Origin: Bacilli bacterium
Lineage (GTDB): Bacteria; Bacillota_I; Bacilli_A; RF39; UBA660
DNA: 64,000 nucleotides
Direction of reading: 5' to 3'
Assembly: GCA_017634385.1 (NCBI GenBank)
Contig: JAGBNN010000002.1
Span: forward strand, 1-64,000
The translations under genes were made by a program, and so were the position numbers. The notes under the pieces are model-generated. The model saw only the letters and a program-made list of their open reading frames with translations, did no database searches and was not told where the DNA came from. Below are positions 43,800-52,544 of this stretch, one piece after another (position 1 is the first letter of the stretch; each line of letters begins with the position of its first letter).

Positions 43800-44016
43800 A
43801 TTATAAATAAAAAATTCTATGATGTAAGGACGTATTAACGCGGTACCACCTTACTTCATAGAATTTCTATGCACTTAAATCTTTAACGCAGAAAACGTAA
43901 TATTCTTCAATATTAAGCTCATAAGCAACCTTCAAATTAAATATTTATTAGTTTACACCAAACACTAACTCTCTTTAAAATATTTTAATTTTACTCCTCT
44001 TAATCAACGCCTGTAT
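43800..44016 (-). promoter_or_regulatory. T-box leader (valine) of valS
   Basis: The minus strand carries the T-box sequence GGTGGTACCGCG (43839-43850), a competing terminator stem (43811-43868) with T run, and Stem I with the AGAGAG and GTTTGGTG elements. The likely specifier is GTT (43927-43929, Val) followed by a purine. Uncharged tRNA-Val should stabilise the antiterminator and allow valS expression. Confidence 0.9.
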
Positions 44017-44021
44017 ATCAA

Positions 44022-44050
44022 ATTATATATATTTTAAACGATTTTGTCAA
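44022..44050 (-). promoter_or_regulatory. Perfect sigma-A promoter of the valS T-box leader
   Basis: TTGACA (44045-44050), 17 nt, TATAAT (44022-44027) on the minus strand. Confidence 0.85.
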
Positions 44051-44060
44051 ACATTAATTT

Positions 44061-46346
44061 TCATTCAGTAGCTGCAACCATTTCTGCAATGTTAGCATTT
44101 TGAAAATATGGTCCTTTTTCAGCTATTTCAGCAATATTAGCTGCTATATTCTTTAATTTAGTTGCACGTTTTTGATTTGCTTGTTTAGATTCTTCTTTAG
44201 CTTTTGCGTCAGCTTCTTTTTTTGCTTCTTGTTCTTGTTTAATAATATTTTCTATTTGTTCTTCCATTTCATTTAATATATGTGTTTTACCATCAACATA
44301 ATATTCAAATTCATGTTCTCTTACCTTTAGAAGTCTATCTCCTACTAAAGTAAATCCTAATTCATTAGGTCCATATAAGAATTTATTTTCTTCGTTTTCT
44401 AAATCTACAAAATAAAATCTATAATTTCTCTTTGAATATTCATTTATAAAACTATAATATTTATTCTTTTCAGTTTTAGCACCTGTATATAAAAGAACAA
44501 AATATTCATTTTCAGTTTGATTAAAGATTTCTCTTCCTAATATTTCAGTGAAATTGCCTTTATCTTCTAACGCTACTGCTTTTACTCTTCTTTCATCAAA
44601 CCCATCTTTAATACTACCAACACCATATATATATAAAACACAATATACTAAAAGTCCTAAGAATATTGTAAATAAGAATAATAAGAAATATGAGAATATA
44701 TGATATTTCTTTTTAGGCTTTTTAATTTCTTCAGTATATTCTGTTAAAGAAGTATCAATAGGTTTAGAAATTTCTTTTCTTTCTTTCTTTTTAAAGAAGA
44801 TAAATTTTTTCTTTTCTTTAGATTCTTTTTCTTCTTTTAACCTCTTCTTATTTTCTTTTTCTTCTTGTTTTTGTTTTAATTTTTCTTTTTTCTCTTCTTC
44901 TTTTTGTAATCTTAATTCTTCTTTTTGTTTTTCTTTAAGTAACTGTTCTTCTTCTTTAATTTTTTGTTCTTTAGCTTTTTCTTCTTCTTCTAATAATTGT
45001 TTTTCAATTTCTTCTTCTTTTTTTCTTTTTTCTTCTTGTTCTTTTATTATTTCAAAATTTTGATTATATATTAGACTTAAAATTAAATTATCAATTTCTT
45101 TTTCATCATCAATTTTTGTAAATAATAATTTCTTTTGAGGATTTACAACTGTTGAAGGAGTATCTGTTACAGCATAACCTCCACTAATTCCTAAAAATTG
45201 TTCAACTAATTTTTCATCGTTATATTTTTCAATACCTACTTGACTACAAATATAATTAGTTAAATAATCATTAGAATAACTATTATATTTATATTCATAT
45301 TTGAATTTAAATGAATAATAATCATATCCATCTACATTAACAACACTATAAAATTTAATATTTTCTGGTTCATTAGTATATGAAGATAATATAACAAAAT
45401 TAATATAAAAATCAGATTCTGCAAGCAATTTTTGATCTAAATACTTTTTAGGCATTAATTTTACTTTATTATATACAGTTAATAATTCAAATAATGCATA
45501 TCTACTTGCTTTATCTCTTGCAATTGGAGTATAGTTTATTCTATCTATTTTTTGTTTTTTTCTTATATAATTATCTATTATAAATAATTTTAATTGATTA
45601 TCGTTTTTAGTAAGTAATTTTGATAAATATCCTTTTGTTTTTCTTCCAGATATTGAAAGTTCAATATTAATAGCAAGTTCAAGAAAATATCTTAATCTCT
45701 TATATTTTTTATTATGTAATCCATCAAAAGTATTCTTAAATTTAAAAGTTAAAGCTTCTTCAAATAAATTACAAATTGCATCAGTTATTATTTTTTTATT
45801 TTTTGTTAAATCGTCTTTTGGAACAACACCAGCATTAATATAATTATTTAATAATATAATTAAGTTATTTCTTTTTGATTCAAATTTTAATGCTTTATAT
45901 AGTTTAGGAAATAAATAAGGGTAAGTTTCTGGTTTATCAACTAATTGTCCGATTGGAATAAATTCTCTTTTTTTATAATATTCTAATATTAAATCCGAAT
46001 ATAAATTTAAAGATTGCTTATCTGCTACTGTAGTTAATAAAAATAATACTCTATCTTTAGCTTCAATGCTTAAATCACTAAATATTTCTTTTATAGCGTT
46101 ATTATATTCGTTTTGGTAGTCTTTAAAACAAAGTTCAATAATAGAAGAATTAATTCCACCAAGTTCATCATTAACACCATAGTCACGAGTAGAATTTTTA
46201 ATTAAAAACAAACCTATTTTTTTAGTGATTTTATATTGTTCTAATTTTCTAAAATATTTTACTTTTCCATCAATATCTTCTTTTTCTATTTTCTCAAGCA
46301 AGTAAGCAATTTTACTTAACTTGATATCTTCAAACAGTTCTTTCAT
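44061..46346 (-). CDS. Large membrane protein: helical domain, charged coiled coil, one TM and an extracytoplasmic thioredoxin-like domain
   Basis: A 761-residue protein I cannot assign. Residues 1-400 are helical and resemble alpha-repeat proteins. Residues about 432-525 are an extreme Glu/Lys coiled coil. One membrane segment lies at about 549-575. Residues about 612-690 (EYFVLLYTGAKTEKNKYY, YRFYFVDLENEENK, GFTLVGDRLLKV) look like a thioredoxin fold without CxxC. A second charged helix (about 695-735) ends in IAANIAEIAEKG. Predicted topology has the N-domain in the cytoplasm and the Trx-like part outside. ATG 46346 is 5 nt behind AGGGTGA. It stops with TGA, with valS just downstream. Confidence 0.75.
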   Translation of the reverse strand: MKELFEDIKLSKIAYLLEKIEKEDIDGKVKYFRKLEQYKITKKIGLFLIKNSTRDYGVNDELGGINSSIIELCFKDYQNEYNNAIKEIFSDLSIEAKDRVLFLLTTVADKQSLNLYSDLILEYYKKREFIPIGQLVDKPETYPYLFPKLYKALKFESKRNNLIILLNNYINAGVVPKDDLTKNKKIITDAICNLFEEALTFKFKNTFDGLHNKKYKRLRYFLELAINIELSISGRKTKGYLSKLLTKNDNQLKLFIIDNYIRKKQKIDRINYTPIARDKASRYALFELLTVYNKVKLMPKKYLDQKLLAESDFYINFVILSSYTNEPENIKFYSVVNVDGYDYYSFKFKYEYKYNSYSNDYLTNYICSQVGIEKYNDEKLVEQFLGISGGYAVTDTPSTVVNPQKKLLFTKIDDEKEIDNLILSLIYNQNFEIIKEQEEKRKKEEEIEKQLLEEEEKAKEQKIKEEEQLLKEKQKEELRLQKEEEKKEKLKQKQEEKENKKRLKEEKESKEKKKFIFFKKKERKEISKPIDTSLTEYTEEIKKPKKKYHIFSYFLLFLFTIFLGLLVYCVLYIYGVGSIKDGFDERRVKAVALEDKGNFTEILGREIFNQTENEYFVLLYTGAKTEKNKYYSFINEYSKRNYRFYFVDLENEENKFLYGPNELGFTLVGDRLLKVREHEFEYYVDGKTHILNEMEEQIENIIKQEQEAKKEADAKAKEESKQANQKRATKLKNIAANIAEIAEKGPYFQNANIAEMVAATE

Positions 46347-46421
46347 TTTGTTCACCCTATCTACTTCTATTGTTAATTCAATAGTATTATATCAAACTAT
46401 ATTCAAAAAAAGAAGAGGTTT

Positions 46422-47024
46422 TTAAAAAATCTCATCTAAAATTTCAGAAATAAATTGATAAATACTAGCACTTAATTTTTTAGCATATTTTTTAGCTATT
46501 TTTTTTACCTTTGTCTTCGTATCTGTATTCTTTGTATATTCAGAATTATCTACATCAGAATATATTCCTACTTTCTTAATTTTAGCATTTTCTTCATTAT
46601 CTTTCAGTAAAGAAGTATACTTATAATTTCCATATAAATATGTTACTTCTGCATATCCTCTTTTTACGAGTTCTGATTGAAGTAAATGATCATCATAAAA
46701 TACCCAAGCTAAATATCTATCATATTTATCCTTTTTATCAGAATTATCATCAAACTCTAATTGAATTTTTTTAGCATTCTTTAATTTATTACAAGTAAAT
46801 TTTTTAGCTTCTTTTCCATATGGTTCCTCTCCTTTAGTTGGATGATTAGTTTCTGGAGTATCGACTGCTAATAATCTTACTTTTACTTTTCTTTTATTCA
46901 TTACAAAGGTTGCTGTGTCACCATCTATACATGATTTATATTTTACATCTTTTTTATCTTGAGCATATACATTTAATGGTGCTAAACTAAGAAGTAATAC
47001 AAATATAATAAATATCTTTTTCAT
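46422..47024 (-). CDS. Secreted thermonuclease-like (SNase) protein
   Basis: A 200-residue protein with a signal peptide (KKIFIIFVLLLSLAPLNVYA, probable cut after residue 21) and a staphylococcal-nuclease domain. Catalytic residues are visible: Arg in VRLLAVDTPE, Glu in the same block, and Arg in DKYDRYLAWVF. The DGDT motif binds Ca. The C-terminal 45 residues are basic. It should cut extracellular DNA or RNA, perhaps for nucleotide salvage. Confidence 0.9.
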   Translation of the reverse strand: MKKIFIIFVLLLSLAPLNVYAQDKKDVKYKSCIDGDTATFVMNKRKVKVRLLAVDTPETNHPTKGEEPYGKEAKKFTCNKLKNAKKIQLEFDDNSDKKDKYDRYLAWVFYDDHLLQSELVKRGYAEVTYLYGNYKYTSLLKDNEENAKIKKVGIYSDVDNSEYTKNTDTKTKVKKIAKKYAKKLSASIYQFISEILDEIF

Positions 47025-47129
47025 ATTCTCACCTTATATATATAATATCATATTTTTAAAAGTTATTTAATAATAAAAATGTCTATTACAATTTTTTTAC
47101 ATTTGAATATTATATTATGGGTGATGTAT

Positions 47130-47324
47130 ATGATGAATTTTATTCAAAATTTATTATTGAATACTAAAAGACTTATTTTATTTTTACTTATGGTTTCTTT
47201 TTTTATAATATTAACTTATCAAATAATTATTTTATTATTTATTACTACTCCACTTAATGCAGTATTATTACTTATAGTATTTTTATTACTCTGTCTTTGT
47301 AGTTTCTTCTTTATTAGATGTTAA
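47130..47324 (+). CDS. Tiny hydrophobic membrane protein, uncertain
   Basis: A possible 64-residue protein with two membrane segments (about 14-36 and 42-61). GGGTGA precedes the ATG at 47130 by 5 nt, which is its main support. It converges on and overlaps the end of the ysxE-like gene by 39 nt. Promoter evidence is weak and AT-rich DNA readily gives hydrophobic frames, so this may be spurious. Confidence 0.4.
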   Translation: MMNFIQNLLLNTKRLILFLLMVSFFIILTYQIIILLFITTPLNAVLLLIVFLLLCLCSFFFIRC

Positions 47325-48176
47325 TAATTTTTCGGTTTTATATATTTTATCTATCATAAATCTTACATTTTTTACAAGATTATATTCATTATTATTAAAA
47401 TCTATTTTATTTGGTATTGAAATTAATATATTTAATAATATTTTTTCTTCTTTTAACAATGGAAATAATTTTTCGTATTCTTCAAATAATCCTATAAAAT
47501 CAAATTCTAAGTAATATCTATTATAAAAATCAATCAAATCATATATTGGATTATCTATATAACTTTTATCCCAAGATATTAAATATATCTTATTGTTTTT
47601 AATTAAATTATCAAGTTTTATATTGTTATGAAGAGTTACTACTCTTTTTCTTTTTTTATTTTTTACTATTTCTATAAATTTTTCAAGTTCAATATTACAA
47701 TAATTAATACAAGAAAATATTTTTGAAATATTTCTTTCTATTAAATATTCTGATGGACTTACATATATTTTCGATTCAATTTGATTTATTATATCTATAT
47801 AATAATTATTTATATAATTTATTTTTTGTTTAATATTTTCATATATATTTTTATATTCATCATAATCTATTTCTTTGTAATATACTGTTTTACTATGAAG
47901 TAAACTTATTAAACGCATGATATCAAGTGCTTTTTGATCATCATCATAATCTATTTGTTCTAAGTATTCAAATAATATACTATTTTTATCATAATCTATT
48001 ATTCTTGGAAAATAGTTAAAATTTCTTGATAAAAGATATTTATATAAATTACTATTTTTATTTTTTTCTAAAACAAAATGACCTTTTTGTGTATCTATAA
48101 TGGTTGCTTTACCTTTTATAGTATATTTATTTATTTTTAGGTCATTTTTATTTATTAAATTATTATACTGCTTCAT
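47286..48176 (-). CDS. ysxE: YsxE/CotS-type spore coat kinase-like protein
   Basis: A 296-residue protein of the aminoglycoside-phosphotransferase-like fold: an N-lobe (TIIDTQKGHFVLEKNK), hinge (SILFEYLEQI) and a catalytic-loop remnant TLHNNIKLDNLI followed by IYLISWDKSYIDNPIYDLIDF. The catalytic Asp of the HxD motif is Asn, so it is probably inactive as a kinase. In B. subtilis ysxE follows spoVID and encodes a coat-associated protein of the CotS family. It overlaps spoVID by 14 nt and has no clear ribosome binding site, implying coupled translation. Confidence 0.75.
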   Translation of the reverse strand: MKQYNNLINKNDLKINKYTIKGKATIIDTQKGHFVLEKNKNSNLYKYLLSRNFNYFPRIIDYDKNSILFEYLEQIDYDDDQKALDIMRLISLLHSKTVYYKEIDYDEYKNIYENIKQKINYINNYYIDIINQIESKIYVSPSEYLIERNISKIFSCINYCNIELEKFIEIVKNKKRKRVVTLHNNIKLDNLIKNNKIYLISWDKSYIDNPIYDLIDFYNRYYLEFDFIGLFEEYEKLFPLLKEEKILLNILISIPNKIDFNNNEYNLVKNVRFMIDKIYKTEKLLTSNKEETTKTE

Positions 48177-48798
48177 TTTTTGGAATAATTATTTTATTTC
48201 CAAGAATTATTTTATCTATATTATTATATTCCTTAATATCTTCTATATTTGTATTATATAAATTACATATTGAGTCTATAGTATCATTTTCCCTTACTAT
48301 ATGTACATAATATGATATATATTGATCATTATCAGTATTTATTTTATCAATAACATTATTTACTTCAACTACAGGTTCCTCTTTCTCAATAAATAAATCT
48401 TCATTCATATCATTTTCCTTCCTTTCTTCATTTCTGATATCTATTAGAACATCTGGTTTTATTTCTTCGTGTATTTCTTCTAGATCTTCTTGAATTAAGA
48501 CATCTATATCTACTCTAAGTATTTCTTCATTAATTATTTCATATTTAAAATCATCTATATCAATACTTATAGTTTCTGCATTATATTTATTATCTAGTGA
48601 TATATTAAATGGAAGGCCATAAATAAATGGTTCGGAATTTATAGATGTATCATTAATTTTATAATCGCCACTAACTATAAATTCACCATTTATATTATTA
48701 TCTTCTACCATTAAATTGTGTTCAAGTGATATACTTGTTAATTCATATATCTTTGTATTAAATTTTATATTTTTAGTAAAAGGTATTATATTCTTCAT
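48163..48798 (-). CDS. spoVID: SpoVID-like coat morphogenetic protein with LysM
   Basis: A 211-residue protein. The N-terminal beta-rich domain (PFTKNIKFNTKIYELTSISLEHNLMV, then GEFIVSGDYKIND) resembles the N-terminus of SpoVID. A Glu/Asp-rich linker (about 105-150) follows, then a C-terminal LysM domain (YYVHIVRENDTIDSICNLYNTNIEDIKEYN, ending KIIIPK). SpoVID drives coat encasement around the forespore. It is much shorter than the Bacillus protein (575), mainly in the linker. ATG 48798 follows AGGAG. Order lonA-spoVID-ysxE supports the call. Confidence 0.82.
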   Translation of the reverse strand: MKNIIPFTKNIKFNTKIYELTSISLEHNLMVEDNNINGEFIVSGDYKINDTSINSEPFIYGLPFNISLDNKYNAETISIDIDDFKYEIINEEILRVDIDVLIQEDLEEIHEEIKPDVLIDIRNEERKENDMNEDLFIEKEEPVVEVNNVIDKINTDNDQYISYYVHIVRENDTIDSICNLYNTNIEDIKEYNNIDKIILGNKIIIPKNEAV

Positions 48799-48826
48799 TA
48801 AAATCTCCTCTTTCATTTTAATAATA

Positions 48827-48854
48827 TTAAAAAGAGTTCTATTTTAGAACTCTT
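48827..48854 (-). terminator. Terminator of lonA
   Basis: AAGAGTTCTA (48832-48841)/TAGAACTCTT (48845-48854) stem enclosing the lonA stop. Confidence 0.8.
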
Positions 48855-51165
48855 ATTTAAATAAATAATTAAATATTTCAATATAATTTTCTACATATAT
48901 TATTTTAATTTCTTTTTTTACATCTTCTGGTATTTCATTTTCATCAATTTGATTTTCTTTAGGTAAAAATACAGTTTTAATACCGGAATTGAAGGCTGAT
49001 ATTAATTTTTCTTTTAATCCTCCTATTGCAAGTACATTACCATTTAAAGTTATTTCTCCAGTCATACCTATACTTTTATCTATTTTCTTATTTAAGAATG
49101 AAGAAATTATGGCAGTTGTTAATGTTACACCTGCGGAAGGACCATCTTTTGGTATAGCACCATTTATTGCATTTATATGTATATCATTTTCTTCAAGTTT
49201 ATTTATATCTATATTAAATGTTTTATGATTTGATTTAACATATCCTACCGCTACTGATGCACTTTCTTTCATAACATCACCTAGCGAACCAGTCATTATA
49301 ATATTTCCTTTACCTTTATAATAAGTTGTCTCTATAGGAAGTATACTACCACCATACATTGTATATGCAAGTCCATTTACAACACCAGCACTTTTTATAT
49401 CATTATTTTCTATTAAATTGTATTTTCTTTTTCCAAGATAATCTTCAATATTTTTATCTGTTATTGTAACTTTTAATTTTTTATCCTTTTCTACTATTTC
49501 TTTTGCAATTTTTCTCATTATATTTGAAAGTACTCTTTCAAGTTCTCTTACACCAGCTTCTTTTGTATATGCTGATATAATATATTTCATCATAGTATCA
49601 TTGATAGTTAAATTAGATTTAGAAAGTCCATGTTCTTTTAATAATTTATCCATCATATAATTTTTAGAAATATCTAACTTTTCAAATATTGTATACGATG
49701 ATAGATTAATAATTTCTAATCTATCTCTAAGAGCATATGGTATATCTTCTAATGTATTAGCGGTTAATATAAACATAACTTTTGATAAATCATATGCTTC
49801 TTCAATATAATTATCATAAAACAAAGTATTTTGTTCTGGATCTAAAACTTCAAGTAATGCAGATGCTGGATCACCTTTTATATCTTTTGTCATTTTATCA
49901 ATTTCATCGATTAAGAATACTGGATTTGATACTTTAGCTTTAATCATTCCATTTATTATTCTACCTGGAGATGCTCCAAGATATGTTCTTCTATGACCTA
50001 TTATTTCTGCTTCATCATTAACTCCACCTACTGATATCTTTACAAACTTTCTATTTAACGCTTTTGCAATTGAGAAAGCAAGTGATGTTTTACCAACACC
50101 AGGAGGTCCTACTAAACATATAATTGGACTTTTTATTGATTTAGTTAATTGTTTTACTGATATATATTCAAGTATTCTTGATTTAACATTTTCAAGTCCA
50201 TAATGTGTATCATTTAGACTCTTCTCTATTTTTAATATACTTTTTGTATCTTTAGTATATTCTTCAAATGGTAATGATAATAACGTATCAATATAATTTT
50301 TTACAATAGAATTTTCTGGTGATGATAAAGGAAGAATTTCATATTTTTTTATTTCTTTATATAATTTTTCTTTTATTTGTTGTGAACACTTTAATTCTTC
50401 TACACTTTTATTTAAAGAATCAATTTCTTCTTCTTTAGTTGTATCTTCACCTAATTCTTTTTTTATCACATTTAATTTTTCTCTTAAAATAAATTCTCTT
50501 TGAGATTTATCTAATTGACCTTGAAGTTCTATATCAATAGTTTTTTCTATTTGATTTATTTTTTTCTCATTAGATATTAATCTTAATAAATCCTTAGCTC
50601 TTTGTATACTACTTAATTCATATATAAGTCCATTTTTATTTTCATAATTAAGAGGTAATATATTTGCGATTATATCTGTTAATCTATCTAAGGATCCTTC
50701 CTCATTTATATTTAATATTATATTATTAGATATATTTGGCATCATTGTAATGTAAGATGAAAATTCTTTTTTTAATGTTCTTAGCATTGCTATTGAATTA
50801 TTCTCATCTTCTATCTTTATCATAGCAGGTCCTATGATTGCATTTAAATCATTTTTATCATTACTTATATAATCATATATAGTTGCTCTATTAACGCCTG
50901 TTATAGTTATTCTTATATTACCATTAGGTAATTCAAAATTACTATTAATTCTCCCTATAATACCCATTGATGGTAAATCACTTATAGCTAATTCTTCATC
51001 CGACAAACAAAATGGAGATATTAAAAGCACATAACTACTATTTTCATTAATAGATTTATTAATAATTATTTTATCTGATTCGTTAGATATTTCTAACTTT
51101 ATTTCACCATGAGGGAGTAATACTAGGTTTCTTAATACAATAACAGGTAATTTCGTTTTTATCAT
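48853..51165 (-). CDS. lonA: ATP-dependent Lon protease
   Basis: A 770-residue protein: LON substrate domain (1-195), AAA+ domain with Walker A GPPGVGKTS and Walker B PVFLIDEIDK, and a Ser-Lys protease domain with catalytic Ser in PKDGPSAGVTL and Lys in AIGGLKEKLI. It removes misfolded and regulatory proteins. GGGAGG precedes the ATG. Length is standard. spoVID is downstream in the same orientation but behind a terminator. Confidence 0.97.
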   Translation of the reverse strand: MIKTKLPVIVLRNLVLLPHGEIKLEISNESDKIIINKSINENSSYVLLISPFCLSDEELAISDLPSMGIIGRINSNFELPNGNIRITITGVNRATIYDYISNDKNDLNAIIGPAMIKIEDENNSIAMLRTLKKEFSSYITMMPNISNNIILNINEEGSLDRLTDIIANILPLNYENKNGLIYELSSIQRAKDLLRLISNEKKINQIEKTIDIELQGQLDKSQREFILREKLNVIKKELGEDTTKEEEIDSLNKSVEELKCSQQIKEKLYKEIKKYEILPLSSPENSIVKNYIDTLLSLPFEEYTKDTKSILKIEKSLNDTHYGLENVKSRILEYISVKQLTKSIKSPIICLVGPPGVGKTSLAFSIAKALNRKFVKISVGGVNDEAEIIGHRRTYLGASPGRIINGMIKAKVSNPVFLIDEIDKMTKDIKGDPASALLEVLDPEQNTLFYDNYIEEAYDLSKVMFILTANTLEDIPYALRDRLEIINLSSYTIFEKLDISKNYMMDKLLKEHGLSKSNLTINDTMMKYIISAYTKEAGVRELERVLSNIMRKIAKEIVEKDKKLKVTITDKNIEDYLGKRKYNLIENNDIKSAGVVNGLAYTMYGGSILPIETTYYKGKGNIIMTGSLGDVMKESASVAVGYVKSNHKTFNIDINKLEENDIHINAINGAIPKDGPSAGVTLTTAIISSFLNKKIDKSIGMTGEITLNGNVLAIGGLKEKLISAFNSGIKTVFLPKENQIDENEIPEDVKKEIKIIYVENYIEIFNYLFK

Positions 51166-51205
51166 ATTTAAGCCTCCCTCTCCAAGTTTTTATAAAACAA
51201 TGTTT

Positions 51206-51233
51206 ATTATAATTTATTTAGAAAAAAAGTCAA
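51206..51233 (-). promoter_or_regulatory. Promoter for lonA
   Basis: TTGACT (51228-51233), 16 nt, TATAAT (51206-51211) on the minus strand. Confidence 0.65.
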
Positions 51234-51259
51234 CAAAAAAAGTATAGAAATCTATACTT
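51234..51259 (-). terminator. Terminator of the amidoligase operon
   Basis: AAGTATAG/CTATACTT stem, AAAT loop, T run on the minus strand; overlaps the stop codon and abuts the lonA -35. Confidence 0.75.
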
Positions 51260-51587
51260 AATTTAAATTAGTTTCTGTTAATTTAGAATCTATATATTCA
51301 TAAATTAATTCTTTGTTTTCATTTTCTTTAATAGATTCCATGCTCTTTATAAGTGGCATAAGTGGATCAAGTAAAGGTTCTTTATAAATGTTTGTTCTAA
51401 ATTCTTCAAATTCTTCTTCTGTCATTCTTGATGGTCTTATACCTACTGATAATACAATATTTATAGAATCAATTAAATTATTTATATCAGTTATTTCTCT
51501 AACAATTTCTACATTTGCGGGATTTTTATCTAATTGCGCAAATAACTTATTTTTTTTCTTATTTAATATTTCCATTATATTTTTCAT
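51258..51587 (-). CDS. Small helical protein, partner of the amidoligase gene
   Basis: A 109-residue soluble, helical protein with no recognised family. ATG 51587 is used because AGGATG just upstream is the ribosome binding site. It starts 1 nt after the amidoligase stop and both share one promoter and terminator, so the products may act together. Confidence 0.6.
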   Translation of the reverse strand: MKNIMEILNKKKNKLFAQLDKNPANVEIVREITDINNLIDSINIVLSVGIRPSRMTEEEFEEFRTNIYKEPLLDPLMPLIKSMESIKENENKELIYEYIDSKLTETNLN

Positions 51588-51588
51588 T

Positions 51589-52467
51589 TTATTCATCCTT
51601 TAGTTGTAATATTTTTTTATCTGATAAACCATTTAAATATTGTTTCATAAAATATAATTTATCTTTATCATTTTGGAATATAATATCACAGAATTCAAAA
51701 GCTTTTGATACTTTTAATATATGATCATATGGTATTCCTTCAGTTGATTTTTTAAATCTTTTTAAATAGTTTCTAACTTTATCATAATCTATATTTTTAT
51801 TATTTTTTATTGCTAACATACTATTAATAAAAACATTTGTATAATTTTGCCATAGCCAACAATCATCAGTTCCATTAGGTTGTCTAAATTCTATTATTTT
51901 TGGAACACTCATATAGTTCTTTTTTAAATTTAATGAGATATCTTTTCTATTATGTAATTTTTCAAATGCTTCGTCATAATTTTTAGATTTATACATTACT
52001 TTTCCTATTGTATTTGAAAATCTAAATGCATTATGTCGTATATGTGTATCTTTTCCTTGACAAAAGTGATATAAAATATCTTCATATGCGGCAAAAAAGC
52101 ATAAAAAATTATACATATCTTCTTTATTACTAAATATATTGTCTATATTTAATTGAAAACTTGCCCAAGAAAAATCTTTTTCATATTTGCTTAAATATTC
52201 ACTAATAGCTTTTAATTCTTTATAAGTATTTTTACTATTACGATAAACAGGTGAAATAAGTTCTAATCCAAATAACGTTTCGATACTTGGATCTGTTGTT
52301 CTAGACCAACCTGGAAATGAAAAATTCTTACAAATACTATCGAAATTTTCTTCTGTAACTCCCATTTCTACTTCATAGCCAAAACCAATTGAATCTGGTA
52401 TTTCTAAATTTTTTCTATATGGAGTATCATCAGTTACTATAGCTTCCAATATATCATTTTTAACCAT
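51589..52467 (-). CDS. Predicted amidoligase (ATP-dependent, glutamine-synthetase/carboxylate-amine ligase fold)
   Basis: A 292-residue protein matching the amidoligase plan: GFGYEVEMG near the N-terminus (Glu-x-Glu metal ligands), GWSRTTDPSI followed by LELISPVY, a central SFQLNIDN strand in place of the His-x-His strand, and IEFRQPNGTDD. The family is predicted to form amide bonds between small molecules or to modify peptides; no substrate is known here. Promoter and palindromic operator lie upstream. GAGGGG precedes the ATG. An isolated two-gene operon between lonA and tig, not present in the Bacillus order. Confidence 0.72.
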   Translation of the reverse strand: MVKNDILEAIVTDDTPYRKNLEIPDSIGFGYEVEMGVTEENFDSICKNFSFPGWSRTTDPSIETLFGLELISPVYRNSKNTYKELKAISEYLSKYEKDFSWASFQLNIDNIFSNKEDMYNFLCFFAAYEDILYHFCQGKDTHIRHNAFRFSNTIGKVMYKSKNYDEAFEKLHNRKDISLNLKKNYMSVPKIIEFRQPNGTDDCWLWQNYTNVFINSMLAIKNNKNIDYDKVRNYLKRFKKSTEGIPYDHILKVSKAFEFCDIIFQNDKDKLYFMKQYLNGLSDKKILQLKDE

Positions 52468-52486
52468 AAAATCCCCTCAATACAGG

Positions 52487-52503
52487 TATGGTATGATACC
52501 ATA
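52487..52503. promoter_or_regulatory. 17-bp palindromic operator overlapping the amidoligase promoter
   Basis: TATGGTAT-G-ATACCATA is a perfect inverted repeat around one base and covers the -10 box (52493-52498). The regulator is not identified. Confidence 0.65.
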
Positions 52504-52521
52504 TTTTTGTGTATTAGTCAA
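52493..52521 (-). promoter_or_regulatory. Promoter for the amidoligase operon
   Basis: TTGACT (52516-52521), 17 nt, TATCAT (52493-52498) on the minus strand. Confidence 0.65.
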
Positions 52522-52544
52522 AAAAAGATAGATATAAATCTATC
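52521..52544 (-). terminator. Terminator of tig
   Basis: GATAGAT/ATCTATC stem with ATAA loop enclosing the stop, T run on the minus strand. Confidence 0.75.

Noticed and set aside
44800..45050. Dense GAA/AAG-like repeat tract
   Set aside because: It encodes the Glu/Lys coiled coil of the 761-residue protein in frame; not a DNA tandem repeat with a fixed unit.
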